Source: Pseudomonadales bacterium
GTDB lineage: Bacteria; Pseudomonadota; Gammaproteobacteria; Pseudomonadales; Pseudohongiellaceae
NCBI GenBank assembly: GCA_022763285.1
Contig: JALEHB010000157.1
Coordinates: 1-59,198, forward strand
Direction of reading: 5' to 3'
DNA length: 59,198 nucleotides
Position 1 is the stretch's first letter, and every line of letters begins with the position of its first letter. The notes under the pieces are model-generated. The model was given only the letters and a program-made list of their open reading frames with translations. It searched no databases and was not told the DNA's origin. Of this stretch, positions 34,474 through 43,424 are shown in pieces. A program made the translations under genes and the position numbers.

Positions 34474-35904
34474 ATGACTGAACATGCCTCCTCCGATCGC
34501 CATGCCGTCAGCATGACCCATGCAGCGCTTTGCTTCGCCGGCGTCATCGGCATGATCGCCGCTGGCCTGAGCCTGTTTGCAGTCTCATTGCACAGCGTTA
34601 TTTTCCTCTGTCTGGTATGGACCGCCGCAAATGCCCGCTGGCTGGGATACAGCTATGGGGAAATCCAGCGACTGATGAGTGACGCCATCAGTCGGGCCCT
34701 GCCTGCAATTTACATTTTCCTGCTGATTGGCATGATCATCGCCAGTTTCATTCACAGCGGTACCATCGCCACCCTGATGTACTACGGCCTGTCCTGGCTG
34801 AGTCCTGCCCTGTTCCTGCCGGTGGGACTGATCATGTGCGCTCTGATGTCCCTGGCCACTGGCACTGCCTGGGGCACGGTGGGAACCCTCGGAGTGGTCT
34901 TTATGGCCATGGCTTCGGTACTGGATTTGTCACTGGGGATGGTGGCCGGGATGATCGTATGTGGTGCCACCTTCGGGGACAAGCTCTCTCCGGTGTCCGA
35001 TACCACCAATCTGGCTGCCATGAGTGCCGGTACCAATCTCTACCGGCATATTTATTCCATGCTGATGACCACAGCCCCCACTTTTCTGCTGACCTTGCTG
35101 CTGTTCAGCCTGCTTGGTCTGAACAACAACATTGATACCCTGGCCCTGGAGCAGACCGAGCTCATTCGCCAGACCCTGGCCAGCCACTATCGTCTGTCTC
35201 CCTGGATTACGCTGCTGCCCATCATTGTCCTGTTCAGCCTGAGCGTGAAGCGGGTCGCCGCCGAGGTCACCATGGCAGTCTCCAGCCTGCTGGCGGTTCT
35301 GGTGGCGGTACTCTATCAGGGTCAGGACCTGGCTCTGGTACTCAATGCACTCTGGGAGAACAGTCCTGGCAATACCGGTATAGCCAGCCTTGATGACTTG
35401 CTGGGTCGAGGTGGCATGTATGCCATGAGCTGGACATTGCTGCTGGCAATCATGGCACTGGCTCTGGGTGGAGTCATGCATGGTGCCGGATTCCTGTCAG
35501 CCTTGCTGGCAGGACTGATTGCCAGGGTCAGACACCGTGCGGCTCTGGTGGCCAGCACGATCGGCAGTGGGCTGCTGGGCAATATGGCTATGGGTGAGGC
35601 CTATATATCGATTATTCTGAACTGCCAGTTGTTTCGGGACAAATACCAGCAGGAAGCACTGGACCCGGCCTTGCTGTCTCGCAGCGTGGAAGAAGGCGCG
35701 ACCCTGACCACTGGCCTGATTCCCTGGACCACGGCCGGTGCTTTTTACAGCGCCACCCTGGGAGTGGCAGTTGTCGATTATCTGCCCTGGGCGTTTTTTA
35801 ATTATCTCAATGCTCTGATAGCCATTGCCATGGCTGCGCTGGGGATCGGCTTGTTGAATCAGTCGGCGGCTGCCAGGCGCAACACACAGGGCCCTGGTCA
35901 CTGA
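34474..35904 (+). CDS. nhaC: NhaC-type Na+/H+ antiporter
   Basis: A 476-residue inner-membrane antiporter with about 11-12 helices. The motif TFGDKLSPVSDTTNLAAM, together with LMSLATGTAWGTVGTLG earlier, is characteristic of NhaC proteins; the second half has LLGNMAMGEAYISIIL and WTTAGAFYSATLGV. It exports Na+ in exchange for H+, which suits a saline habitat; close relatives exchange malate/lactate. It is monocistronic and convergent with glpD. Confidence 0.9.
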   Translation: MTEHASSDRHAVSMTHAALCFAGVIGMIAAGLSLFAVSLHSVIFLCLVWTAANARWLGYSYGEIQRLMSDAISRALPAIYIFLLIGMIIASFIHSGTIATLMYYGLSWLSPALFLPVGLIMCALMSLATGTAWGTVGTLGVVFMAMASVLDLSLGMVAGMIVCGATFGDKLSPVSDTTNLAAMSAGTNLYRHIYSMLMTTAPTFLLTLLLFSLLGLNNNIDTLALEQTELIRQTLASHYRLSPWITLLPIIVLFSLSVKRVAAEVTMAVSSLLAVLVAVLYQGQDLALVLNALWENSPGNTGIASLDDLLGRGGMYAMSWTLLLAIMALALGGVMHGAGFLSALLAGLIARVRHRAALVASTIGSGLLGNMAMGEAYISIILNCQLFRDKYQQEALDPALLSRSVEEGATLTTGLIPWTTAGAFYSATLGVAVVDYLPWAFFNYLNALIAIAMAALGIGLLNQSAAARRNTQGPGH

Positions 35905-35932
35905 GCACTCTGATTCTGTCGGAACTCAGTAA

Positions 35933-37423
35933 CTACTGCCGATAGGTCTGTTCGATATAGTTCTGCAGCGACAGTTTCTGCTTGTCATCAAACTGGTAGC
36001 CCAGTTTGCTGCGCCGCCAGAGCACATCTTCTGCTGAGTAGGCCCATTCTTTTCTGCATAGATAATCTACTTCCCTTTGATACAGGCCATGACCAAAATG
36101 CACGCCCATATCACCGAGAGAACGGGCGTTCCTGAGCAGTTCATAACTGAGCGTGCCGTAGCTACCCAGCCAGCGATTGATAATTTCCGGACCCAGCCAG
36201 GCATACTTGCTTGCCAGTTCGCGGAACAGATTTTCTGACATATCAAAATCGCCTCCGGGCAGCAGAGCCTTTTTGGTCCAGTTGCCGCGCATGCGGGGAA
36301 AATACTGGCCGAGTTCATTCATGACTCGTTCCGCCAGCAAGCGATAGGTCGTTACCTTGCCGCCATAGACTGACAGTATGGGCGCCGGGTCCTCGATCAG
36401 TTCCAATCGGTAATCACGAGACACCTTGCTGGCATTCTTCTCGTCTTCATCGATCAGCGGCCTGACGCCCGAAAAGGTGGAGACGATTTCGGAGCGCAGC
36501 ACCGATTTTCTGAAATACAGATTGGCGATAGACACCAGATAGTTGATTTCGTCATTGCTGATTTTAGCCGCCCCCGGGTCGCCATTGTATTCTTCCTCGG
36601 TGGTGCCAATCAGCGAATACTTGCCCAGATAGGGAATCACGAACACCACCCGTCCATCATGATGCTGCAACATATAGGCTTGCTTGCCCGGATGAATTCT
36701 GGGCACCACGATATGACTGCCCTTGACCAGGCGAATGCTGTGCGGTGCGGGGGCATGGGTCAGGGATTCCAGCAGGCTGGCAACCCAGGGCCCGGCGGCA
36801 TTGACCAGCACATGACAATGGCGGACAAGTTCCCGGCCCTGGCGGTGATCGAAGAGCGTCACTTTCCAGCCATCACCTTCTGGCTCGATCCTCTGACATT
36901 CGCAGTAATTGAGAATCTCCGCCCCCTTGTCCCTGGCCTGCAGGGCATTGAGAACCACCAGTCGGGAATCATCCACCTGGGCATCCCAGTATTCAAAACC
37001 GCGCCGGATGCTCGGGTTCAGCGGGCTGTCCTCGCCATAGCTGACGCGCCGGGATGCCTTGAAACGATCCCGTTTGGCGAGATTGTCATAGAGAAACAGG
37101 CCGGCCTGGATCAGCAGGGAATTGCGTGAGTTGTTCAGCTGGGGAATCTGGAACGCCAGTGGCTTGATGATATGGGGAGCCGCCCGGGTGAGCACTTCCC
37201 TCTCCATGAGGGATTTGCGCACCAGCAGAAAATCATAGTTTTCCAGATAGCGCAGACCGCCATGAATGAGCTTGGTGCTCCAGGAAGAGGTGGCACTGGC
37301 CAGGTCGCCCATTTCGCACAGACAGACGCTCAAACCTCTGCCGGCCGCGTCCGCAGCAATACCCACTCCGTTGATGCCACCACCGACTACCAACAGATCC
37401 AGTGTCTGATCCGACTGATTCAC
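35933..37423 (-). CDS. glpD: Aerobic glycerol-3-phosphate dehydrogenase
   Basis: A 496-residue FAD enzyme of the inner membrane that oxidises glycerol 3-phosphate to dihydroxyacetone phosphate and reduces quinone. The FAD motif LLVVGGGINGVGIAADAAGRG is near the N terminus, followed by SSWSTKLIHGGLRYLENYDF, a GlpD hallmark. SVYGGKVTTYRLLAE near 350 and the C-terminal DUF (DxLWRRSKLG) complete the protein. The start is a GTG. It is divergent from glpK and gives the second step of glycerol catabolism. Confidence 0.95.
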   Translation of the reverse strand: MNQSDQTLDLLVVGGGINGVGIAADAAGRGLSVCLCEMGDLASATSSWSTKLIHGGLRYLENYDFLLVRKSLMEREVLTRAAPHIIKPLAFQIPQLNNSRNSLLIQAGLFLYDNLAKRDRFKASRRVSYGEDSPLNPSIRRGFEYWDAQVDDSRLVVLNALQARDKGAEILNYCECQRIEPEGDGWKVTLFDHRQGRELVRHCHVLVNAAGPWVASLLESLTHAPAPHSIRLVKGSHIVVPRIHPGKQAYMLQHHDGRVVFVIPYLGKYSLIGTTEEEYNGDPGAAKISNDEINYLVSIANLYFRKSVLRSEIVSTFSGVRPLIDEDEKNASKVSRDYRLELIEDPAPILSVYGGKVTTYRLLAERVMNELGQYFPRMRGNWTKKALLPGGDFDMSENLFRELASKYAWLGPEIINRWLGSYGTLSYELLRNARSLGDMGVHFGHGLYQREVDYLCRKEWAYSAEDVLWRRSKLGYQFDDKQKLSLQNYIEQTYRQ

Positions 37424-37698
37424 CTGAATGCCTGATTTATCCTGATTAGAACTTACGGAACAGCATCCTGCTGTCCTGCAATCTGCCGCGCCCGGAATTC
37501 AAACCCGAGACAGCTGGTAACAGGACTCCTGCCCGGTGCGCTGCAGCTACTGTTGCCAGTCTTTATTGCTATTTACAACGGCAAGCCAGGCCAGATTCAT
37601 TAGTGTAACATGGGCTCTGCTGAAAATTTCTGCGAAGCAGGACATAAAAACCATGCATCCTGCGCCTTAATAATGACAAGAGCAAGTCAGAGATCGAC
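37424..37698. promoter_or_regulatory. Divergent glpD/glpK control region
   Basis: The 275-bp gap must hold promoters for both genes. A hairpin-like inverted repeat ACAGCA-TCC-TGCTGT lies at 37460-37474, near glpD. TTTACA at about 37571, upstream of glpK, could be a -35 box but the matching -10 is weak. I find no convincing match to the E. coli GlpR operator. Confidence 0.4.
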
Positions 37699-39186
37699 AT
37701 GAAAAAATACATACTTGCCATAGATCAGGGAACCACCAGCAGTCGAGCCCTGCTTTTCGACCTGGACGGCAAGCCCTGTGCAGTCGGGCAACAGGAATTC
37801 CGCCAGTATTTTCCCGCCAATGGCTGGGTGGAACACGATCCGCTGGAGATCTGGTCCAGCACTGTCGCCAGTTGCCGCTCAGCCCTGGCCTCGGTTGCCG
37901 CTGACGCCGCCGACCTGATCTGTATCGGCATCACCAATCAACGGGAAACCACCATAGTCTGGGACCGGCAAAGCGGCGAACCGGTGCATCCAGCCATTGT
38001 CTGGCAGGACCGCCGTACCAGCGACTATTGCCAGAGCCTGCGCCAGCAGGAGCAACTGGTGGAGCTGATCCAGGACAAGACCGGTTTGCTGCTCGACCCT
38101 TATTTTTCAGCCACAAAACTGCGCTGGATATTGAATAATGTAGAGGGCGCCAGGGAGCGAGCAGAGAAAGGCGAACTGGCCTTCGGCACTGTCGACAGTT
38201 ACCTGCTCTGGCAGCTAAGTGGTGGCCGGCAACACAGCACCGATGCCAGTAATGCCTCGCGCACCATGCTGTTCAATATCCGTCAGCAGTGCTGGGATGA
38301 TGAACTGCTGGAATTATTCGACATTCCGCGCAATCTGTTGCCCGAGGTAAAAGACTGCGCCGCTGATTTCGGGCTTAGTGACAAAAGTGTACTGGGGGCT
38401 GAAGTACCCGTAACAGGTATTCTGGGGGATCAACAGGCCGCTGCGTTCGGTCAATGCTGCTTCCATCCGGGTATGGCCAAAAGCACCTATGGCACCGGCT
38501 GTTTTCTGCTGGTGAATACCGGCAGTGAGATGGTCAAGAGCAGCAATCGCCTGCTGAGCACAGTGGCCTATCGACTCAATAATCAAACCAGCTACGCCAT
38601 TGAAGGCAGTATCTTCATGGCCGGAGCCACCATGCAGTGGCTGCGGGATGAAATGCGGCTGATCAAGACCGCGGCCGACTCTGAAACCATGGCGCGGGCC
38701 ACCAGTGATGATCTCAGTGTGTATCTGGTGCCCGCCTTCACCGGCCTGGGAGCACCCTACTGGGACGCCGATGCCCGCGCTGCAATCTTTGGCATGACCC
38801 GTGATACCGGCGACAAAGAAATAGTCACCGCCGGCCTGATGTCAGTTTGTTACCAGACCCGGGACCTGGCCGAAGCCATTGCTGCCGATGGCGCCAGCCT
38901 GGAAACGTTGCGCGTGGACGGCGGCATGATCAAAAACGACTATCTGCTGCAAAAACTGGCAGATGTTCTGGCCTGTGAAGTGCACCGGCCCACAGTCACC
39001 GAAACCACGGCATTGGGCGCTGCCTATGTAGCCGGTCTGCAGGCGGGCATTTATGATTCACTCGATCAGATTTCAAGCAAATGGCAATTGGACAAGGCCA
39101 CCAAACCCGAAAAGGATGAGCAGTGGCGCCAGGCGCGTTATCGCGGTTGGCTCGATGCTGTTGGCCGAACCCGCAGCGTCGTCTGA
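37699..39186 (+). CDS. glpK: Glycerol kinase
   Basis: A 495-residue FGGY-family kinase that phosphorylates glycerol to glycerol 3-phosphate. Landmarks are [14 protein letters not shown] (6-19), [45 protein letters not shown], the FGGY-type motif [14 protein letters not shown], and [13 protein letters not shown] at the end. The length is normal. It pairs with glpD; no glpF uptake gene is present, so glycerol entry is by diffusion or a distant gene. Confidence 0.96.
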   Translation: MKKYILAIDQGTTSSRALLFDLDGKPCAVGQQEFRQYFPANGWVEHDPLEIWSSTVASCRSALASVAADAADLICIGITNQRETTIVWDRQSGEPVHPAIVWQDRRTSDYCQSLRQQEQLVELIQDKTGLLLDPYFSATKLRWILNNVEGARERAEKGELAFGTVDSYLLWQLSGGRQHSTDASNASRTMLFNIRQQCWDDELLELFDIPRNLLPEVKDCAADFGLSDKSVLGAEVPVTGILGDQQAAAFGQCCFHPGMAKSTYGTGCFLLVNTGSEMVKSSNRLLSTVAYRLNNQTSYAIEGSIFMAGATMQWLRDEMRLIKTAADSETMARATSDDLSVYLVPAFTGLGAPYWDADARAAIFGMTRDTGDKEIVTAGLMSVCYQTRDLAEAIAADGASLETLRVDGGMIKNDYLLQKLADVLACEVHRPTVTETTALGAAYVAGLQAGIYDSLDQISSKWQLDKATKPEKDEQWRQARYRGWLDAVGRTRSVV

Positions 39187-39220
39187 ATAAAGAATAATTG
39201 CAGCAAGTATCAAAGCCTCT

Positions 39221-39826
39221 ATGGAACTACATTTATTTCGACACGGAGAAACTGACTGGAATGCCGAGCGCAGGGTGCAGGGCCAGTCAGAGTCACAGCT
39301 GAGCCCTCAGGGTATTGAACAGGCCCGGGCACTGGGTGATCGCATCCGCCACCTGCAATACCAGAAGGTTTATTGCAGCAGCAGTGTCAGAACCCGACAA
39401 ACGGCAGAACATGCCTTTGCCCAGGCCGATTTCGACATCGAGTATCTGGACAGTTTGCGGGAGATCTTCATGGGCCCCTGGGAGGGCGAGCTCTATGACG
39501 ATATCGCAGCGCGCGAGCCGGACTCTTTCAGACACTTCTGGCATGAACCCCATTTGTTTCAGGTCGAAGGAGCAGAGACTTTTGAGCAGTTGCAGCAGCG
39601 GGCCATGGATGCCATTGCCGGGATTTTCAGGCAGCACAGCGGGCAGCGCATCGCCATCGTCAGTCATGGTGCCCTGATCAAATCGGTACTCTGCCATTGC
39701 CAACAGCAGGCCCTGAGTGAGTTGTGGGCAGCCCCGAAGATGCACAACTGTGCCCACAGCATTGTACAGTTTGAAAGCCTGGCAGAGCCGCGGGTGATCC
39801 AGTACGCCGATCAGGCAATGCCATAG
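39221..39826 (+). CDS. Histidine phosphatase (RHG) family protein
   Basis: A 201-residue branch-1 histidine phosphatase. The phosphorylated His8 lies in the LFRHGETDWN motif, with Arg7 and the later SSSVRTRQTAE, and the second catalytic His is in IVSHGALIKSV. It resembles CobC/GpmB/PhoE-type small-molecule phosphatases; without a cob cluster I do not assign CobC. It lies 34 bp after glpK and may be read from the same promoter. Confidence 0.88.
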   Translation: MELHLFRHGETDWNAERRVQGQSESQLSPQGIEQARALGDRIRHLQYQKVYCSSSVRTRQTAEHAFAQADFDIEYLDSLREIFMGPWEGELYDDIAAREPDSFRHFWHEPHLFQVEGAETFEQLQQRAMDAIAGIFRQHSGQRIAIVSHGALIKSVLCHCQQQALSELWAAPKMHNCAHSIVQFESLAEPRVIQYADQAMP

Positions 39827-39852
39827 CCCTGCCCGGATACTGAAGTGCAAAG

Positions 39853-40137
39853 CTAGCGGTTGTCTTTGCTCATTCGATGCAGGCGGCGACGCAGCCAACG
39901 GCGGGCGGGAGGGATATCAGTGGCGATAAGCACCAGGCCCAGCGGTATCATCCAGAAGCCCAGCACTGGCAGGAAGCCCAGAAAACCAAGCCCCACCAGC
40001 AACAGTCCGACTATGCCCCGCAACAGCGGTGGAATAAAGCGCTGGCCTTTGCCCTGAGCGACAAATAGCCGTGCCGCGAAACGGCGCTTGCGCATTCTTC
40101 GCTGCTGCGTCTTGCTGGCTTCAGTTTGTTCGTTCAC
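39853..40137 (-). CDS. Small basic membrane protein (PGPGW-like)
   Basis: A 94-residue protein starting at GTG. After an Arg/Lys-rich N terminus comes RGIVGLLLVGLGFLGFLPVLGFWMIPLGLVLIATDIPPARR, which gives two membrane segments with the F/GLPxxGFWMxPLGL pattern of the putative transmembrane PGPGW family, and a basic C terminus. The function is unknown. It runs divergently from the lspA-like gene. Confidence 0.65.
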   Translation of the reverse strand: MNEQTEASKTQQRRMRKRRFAARLFVAQGKGQRFIPPLLRGIVGLLLVGLGFLGFLPVLGFWMIPLGLVLIATDIPPARRWLRRRLHRMSKDNR

Positions 40138-40257
40138 AAGCTCGATTCCTGCCGTCTCACTGCCAATAACTTCCCTGCGCTATGCTATGCTAGCGCTTTT
40201 GCTACCACCGTCAGACATGTCAACAGTCTGCGCATCAGATTAGCCGGGAGGCCGGAT

Positions 40258-40743
40258 TTGCAAGTCAGAAACATCAACATGGCACTGTACCTTGGCATTG
40301 CCGTTACCGTGGCGGCATTCTCGCAGCTAAGCGGTTACTGGGTAAACAATACCATTCCCCTGAACAGCACAGTGGAACTGAATAGCCTGGTGCATTTCAC
40401 CCATATCAGGAATTATGGCGGCGTTTTCGGACTCGGCCAGGGCATGGGTTGGCTGTTCGGCCTGTTCAGTATCACCCTGCTGGCCGGCGTCAGTGCCTAT
40501 CTGTGGCTGGGTAAGCACATCGGCCGTTTCGAGTATATTTGCTTTGGCTTTATCGTCGGCGGCGGTGCCAGCAATATTATTGATCGCTTGCTGCGGGGCA
40601 GTGTCATTGATTTTATCGACATCCAGCATATTCCCTACTGGAATTACATCTTCAATACCGCTGACGTGATGGTACATGTCGGCATCTGGCCACTGCTTTT
40701 GTATAGCCTGTTCTTTCAACAGAGTGATACGAAACAGTCCTGA
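40258..40743 (+). CDS. Divergent signal peptidase II (LspA) paralog
   Basis: A 161-residue membrane aspartic peptidase-like protein with four hydrophobic segments. I choose the TTG at 40258 because GGGAGG lies 6 bp upstream; the first ATG at 40279 has no such site. The catalytic aspartates of LspA are both present: Asp109 in SNIIDRLL and Asp136 in FNTADVMV, with the supporting HIRNYGGVFGL. The usual N-terminal DQxTK reads SQLSGY. LspA normally cleaves prolipoproteins and sits by ileS; this copy is outside that context and is probably a second, specialised copy. It is convergent with the pilus operon. Confidence 0.78.
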   Translation: MQVRNINMALYLGIAVTVAAFSQLSGYWVNNTIPLNSTVELNSLVHFTHIRNYGGVFGLGQGMGWLFGLFSITLLAGVSAYLWLGKHIGRFEYICFGFIVGGGASNIIDRLLRGSVIDFIDIQHIPYWNYIFNTADVMVHVGIWPLLLYSLFFQQSDTKQS

Positions 40744-40793
40744 TAGCAGTAATCGGCTTTCGAAGTCCGACCCTGCGGCCCGAATCTGACATT

Positions 40794-40826
40794 AAAAAAC
40801 CCGATCACTGCAACAGTGATCGGGTT
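40794..40826 (-). terminator. Terminator of the pilus operon
   Basis: AACCCGATCACTG and CAGTGATCGGGTT make a 13-bp perfect stem with a three-base loop (40798-40826). On the minus strand six T residues follow. It lies 43 bp after the last pilin gene and marks the operon end. Confidence 0.92.
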
Positions 40827-40869
40827 GGGCGTTGCCGAAAGTCGGCGGGGTCGAACAGAATCTACGCGA

Positions 40870-41559
40870 TTACATGCGATAGCATAGCGTGTATTCATTG
40901 TCCTCGGAGTACACACCACCGCCACCAAGAGCGTTATTGGACGGATTGGTATTGGTGCCGCTAGTGCCCTGGGTAGCACGCAGACGGCCCGAAGCTCCAT
41001 TGCCATCGTCCATTTCATTGTCGATAGCTATGGCAGCAGAACCCGGTACCTGGCTCATGCACACCTTATTGCCACCCAAACCACCGTTGACAGTCTGGGT
41101 AGTGATACTGATCAGGCCGCCCCAGGGATTGGTTGGCAAGGCAGCAATACCGGTATCGGCAGGATCACCGGCGATAAAACCGGCAGCACGAAGCTGGCGC
41201 CAGAAAACATCGGTTTCATTGTTAGGATTAAACACCCGACCACGATCTGCACGGATACGGCCATCGGCATTACCACCGATATTGGCACTGCTCCAGCTTG
41301 AACCACGAGCCTGAACAGCTGCAGTGTTACCATCATCGCCCGGCAGCGCGCCGTAGCGGTCCTGGTAGGCAAACATGGCAGCAGCGGTACCATTCATATC
41401 GCGAGTCGCTTGCTTGACCCGTGAGTTTTCAATCAGTTCTTGACCTTGCAGTACACCACCCACAAGCAGACCGATAATCACCAAAACAATGGCGATCTCG
41501 ATCAAGGTAAAACCTTGCTGACGCTGTATGGCCGGCATTGTTTTGATAGATCGTTGCAT
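40870..41559 (-). CDS. Type IV prepilin (MSHA-like pilin)
   Basis: A 229-residue prepilin. The class III signal is MQRSIKTMPAIQRQQG, cleaved before Phe17, and the mature N terminus FTLIEIAIVLVIIGLLVGG has Glu at +5. The globular part is Gly/Asn-rich, with two cysteines near 182 and 226 able to form the C-terminal D-loop disulfide. GGGGGA lies upstream of the ATG. It has its own candidate promoter and ends at the operon terminator, so it may be expressed more strongly than the assembly genes, as expected for a structural pilin. Confidence 0.88.
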   Translation of the reverse strand: MQRSIKTMPAIQRQQGFTLIEIAIVLVIIGLLVGGVLQGQELIENSRVKQATRDMNGTAAAMFAYQDRYGALPGDDGNTAAVQARGSSWSSANIGGNADGRIRADRGRVFNPNNETDVFWRQLRAAGFIAGDPADTGIAALPTNPWGGLISITTQTVNGGLGGNKVCMSQVPGSAAIAIDNEMDDGNGASGRLRATQGTSGTNTNPSNNALGGGGVYSEDNEYTLCYRM

Positions 41560-41640
41560 TCTTGCATCCCCCTGGAATCAGATTCCGTTGGTTTGTACAC
41601 AGTAAAAAGCTTATTAGAGTCATCGACTAAACTGGCGGCA

Positions 41641-41669
41641 ACTATAGCGATGGCCCCAACAAGCCGCAA
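41641..41669 (-). promoter_or_regulatory. Candidate sigma-70-type promoter for the pilin gene
   Basis: On the minus strand TTGCGG (41664-41669) and TATAGT (41641-41646) are separated by 17 bp. The -10 box matches five of six consensus bases and the -35 only three, so it may need an activator. It lies about 80 bp before the pilin ATG and after the kinase stop. Confidence 0.35.
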
Positions 41670-41689
41670 TATGTAGGTTTTTTTTACAA

Positions 41690-42745
41690 TTATTTTGGTA
41701 ATTTCATCACAAAAATCAGCGGTTTGTCTGGCGCTGCCCGGGCTTCAATACGCCCTCCAGCCGCCGTCACAAGCTGCCTGGCGTGATACAGACCAATACC
41801 CAGGCCATCCCCCTTTTCGCTCCAGAACGGCTCGAACAGGCGCTCTGGCCATTTGCAGGGACTGCCATTGCGGTCCTGCAGCTCAATTTTGATCAGTTTT
41901 TCGCCTTCTGCTTCGATAGTGACGGTAATATCGGGTCTTGACCCCGTCTTAAGCTGGCTTTGATCCACGTAGTTACCGAACAAGTTGTCAAGAATACTGT
42001 CCAGAGACTCCTGGTTCATGGCCACCTCGCCAGCCCCGTCGATGACAACTGACAGATCGTGAATCTTTGCCGTTTTGTGAAGGGCTTCACACAAATCAAT
42101 CTCGGTCCGGGTTTCCGGTGACGGTTCACTGGACAGGGTTTTCAGAAATCGCTCGCAGCGCTGGCGCAGGGTGGGCATTACACCGCGCACGCTTTCCATC
42201 AGTTTTTCCTCGGAGCCCGGACGCCCGCTCTCCAGTTGTTCACCCAGCAGGTTCACCAGCTGCACAATGTTTTTCATATCATGCTGCAGGAACACATTCA
42301 TTTTTGCAGTCTGGGCAAAAGCACCCTGCACCGAAGCCAGTTTCACCCACATATCAGTATAGAAAATCAGAAACAGGCTTTGTGAAACCATGGTTGAAAA
42401 ATAGCGCTGCTCAAAGCGGCGGCGACCGTCGTATAGATTGACGGTCAGGGCAATATCTTCCACTTCCAGGCGGCGGCTGATGAATAACTCACCTTCCTTG
42501 CCCTCGCTGGCAGTCATGGTGGAACCGAACCAGTCCAGATGCCAGCTGATTCCCCGAAAGCCTGCCTTCTGCAGGGGTTGCCAACAGTGACGTAGAAAGT
42601 TCGGCAGATCAAACTCAAGCTCTTCGTTGAGGCTGACCAGCTCATTGGTAATTTTCACCCGTGCTCTGGCCTGACCAAGCAGCCACAGCGTGGCGACGAT
42701 GATGCTGAGGCCGACCAGGATCAGATAGGGATAGAGACTAGCCAT
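41690..42745 (-). CDS. Membrane sensor histidine kinase in the pilus operon
   Basis: A 351-residue kinase. One membrane segment at about residues 6-24 anchors it, and no large periplasmic domain is present, so sensing is probably cytoplasmic or via partner proteins. The phospho-acceptor is His155 in FLQHDMKNIVQ, an HDxKN box like that of PrsK-type kinases. The N box is LDNLFGNYVDQS and the G2 box GDGLGIGLYHARQ. Its start overlaps the response regulator gene by 8 bp, so the two are a pair. Confidence 0.87.
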   Translation of the reverse strand: MASLYPYLILVGLSIIVATLWLLGQARARVKITNELVSLNEELEFDLPNFLRHCWQPLQKAGFRGISWHLDWFGSTMTASEGKEGELFISRRLEVEDIALTVNLYDGRRRFEQRYFSTMVSQSLFLIFYTDMWVKLASVQGAFAQTAKMNVFLQHDMKNIVQLVNLLGEQLESGRPGSEEKLMESVRGVMPTLRQRCERFLKTLSSEPSPETRTEIDLCEALHKTAKIHDLSVVIDGAGEVAMNQESLDSILDNLFGNYVDQSQLKTGSRPDITVTIEAEGEKLIKIELQDRNGSPCKWPERLFEPFWSEKGDGLGIGLYHARQLVTAAGGRIEARAAPDKPLIFVMKLPK

Positions 42746-43406
42746 CTTCCCGCTTGATGCCGAACTTTTTCAGAAAGTAATAGATGCTCTCGCGCTTCAC
42801 ACCGAGGCGCGCTGCACTCTGATAGACGTTAAACTCGGTATCCTTGAGCACCTGTCGCACCAGGCGTTCTTCGGCGTCCTCCCTCACTGCTTTCAGCCCA
42901 TCCTCGACCCGGGCATTAAGCTGTAATTTGGTCAGCCCCTGTTCCCGGGACAGGGTGCGTTCATTACCGTAGAACAATACCGCCCGCTGCACGGCATTGA
43001 GAATAACTTCAGAGGAGGAGGGTTTGGACAAAAAATCAAAAGCACCTTCCTTGATCGCCGCCAGAGCCGAGCTTTCTTCATCCTGTCCGGTCAGCACAAC
43101 TATTTTCGCAGGATAGAGCTTTTCCCCGATACGGCGAATAGTGGCCAGCCCCTCGCTTGTGGTGTGGGGTGATGGCGGCAGGCCAAGGTCGACAATGATG
43201 ACGGCGATGTCCGGATCGGAGTCCAGTACCGCTTCGGCACTGTCTTTGCTGTCGGCTTCCTGCACATGATAGTCATGGCTTTCCAGCAAATTGCACATCA
43301 CCAGGCGCAGCGCCGGATCATCTTCCACCAGCAGAATGTGAACAGCCTCATCTGCTTGCCCGGCAGCTTCGCCGCTGTCCTGTTGGTCGTTGCTAATTTC
43401 TGACAT
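42738..43406 (-). CDS. Response regulator: receiver plus Fis-type HTH, no AAA+ domain
   Basis: A 222-residue regulator. The receiver covers about 23-140: acidic pair EDD at 28-30, phospho-acceptor Asp73 in VIIVDLGLPPSP, Thr in VLTGQDE and Lys in FLSKPSS. A C-terminal Fis-like helix-turn-helix (about 180-218; YQSAARLGVKRESIYYFLKKFGI) binds DNA. The sigma-54 AAA+ ATPase that separates these parts in NtrC-type proteins is missing, giving an ActR/RegA-like layout. It lies between pilin genes and the kinase, so it probably controls this operon or pilin expression. Confidence 0.88.
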   Translation of the reverse strand: MSEISNDQQDSGEAAGQADEAVHILLVEDDPALRLVMCNLLESHDYHVQEADSKDSAEAVLDSDPDIAVIIVDLGLPPSPHTTSEGLATIRRIGEKLYPAKIVVLTGQDEESSALAAIKEGAFDFLSKPSSSEVILNAVQRAVLFYGNERTLSREQGLTKLQLNARVEDGLKAVREDAEERLVRQVLKDTEFNVYQSAARLGVKRESIYYFLKKFGIKREDG

Positions 43407-43424
43407 GGCTTGTTGTTAACAGAT

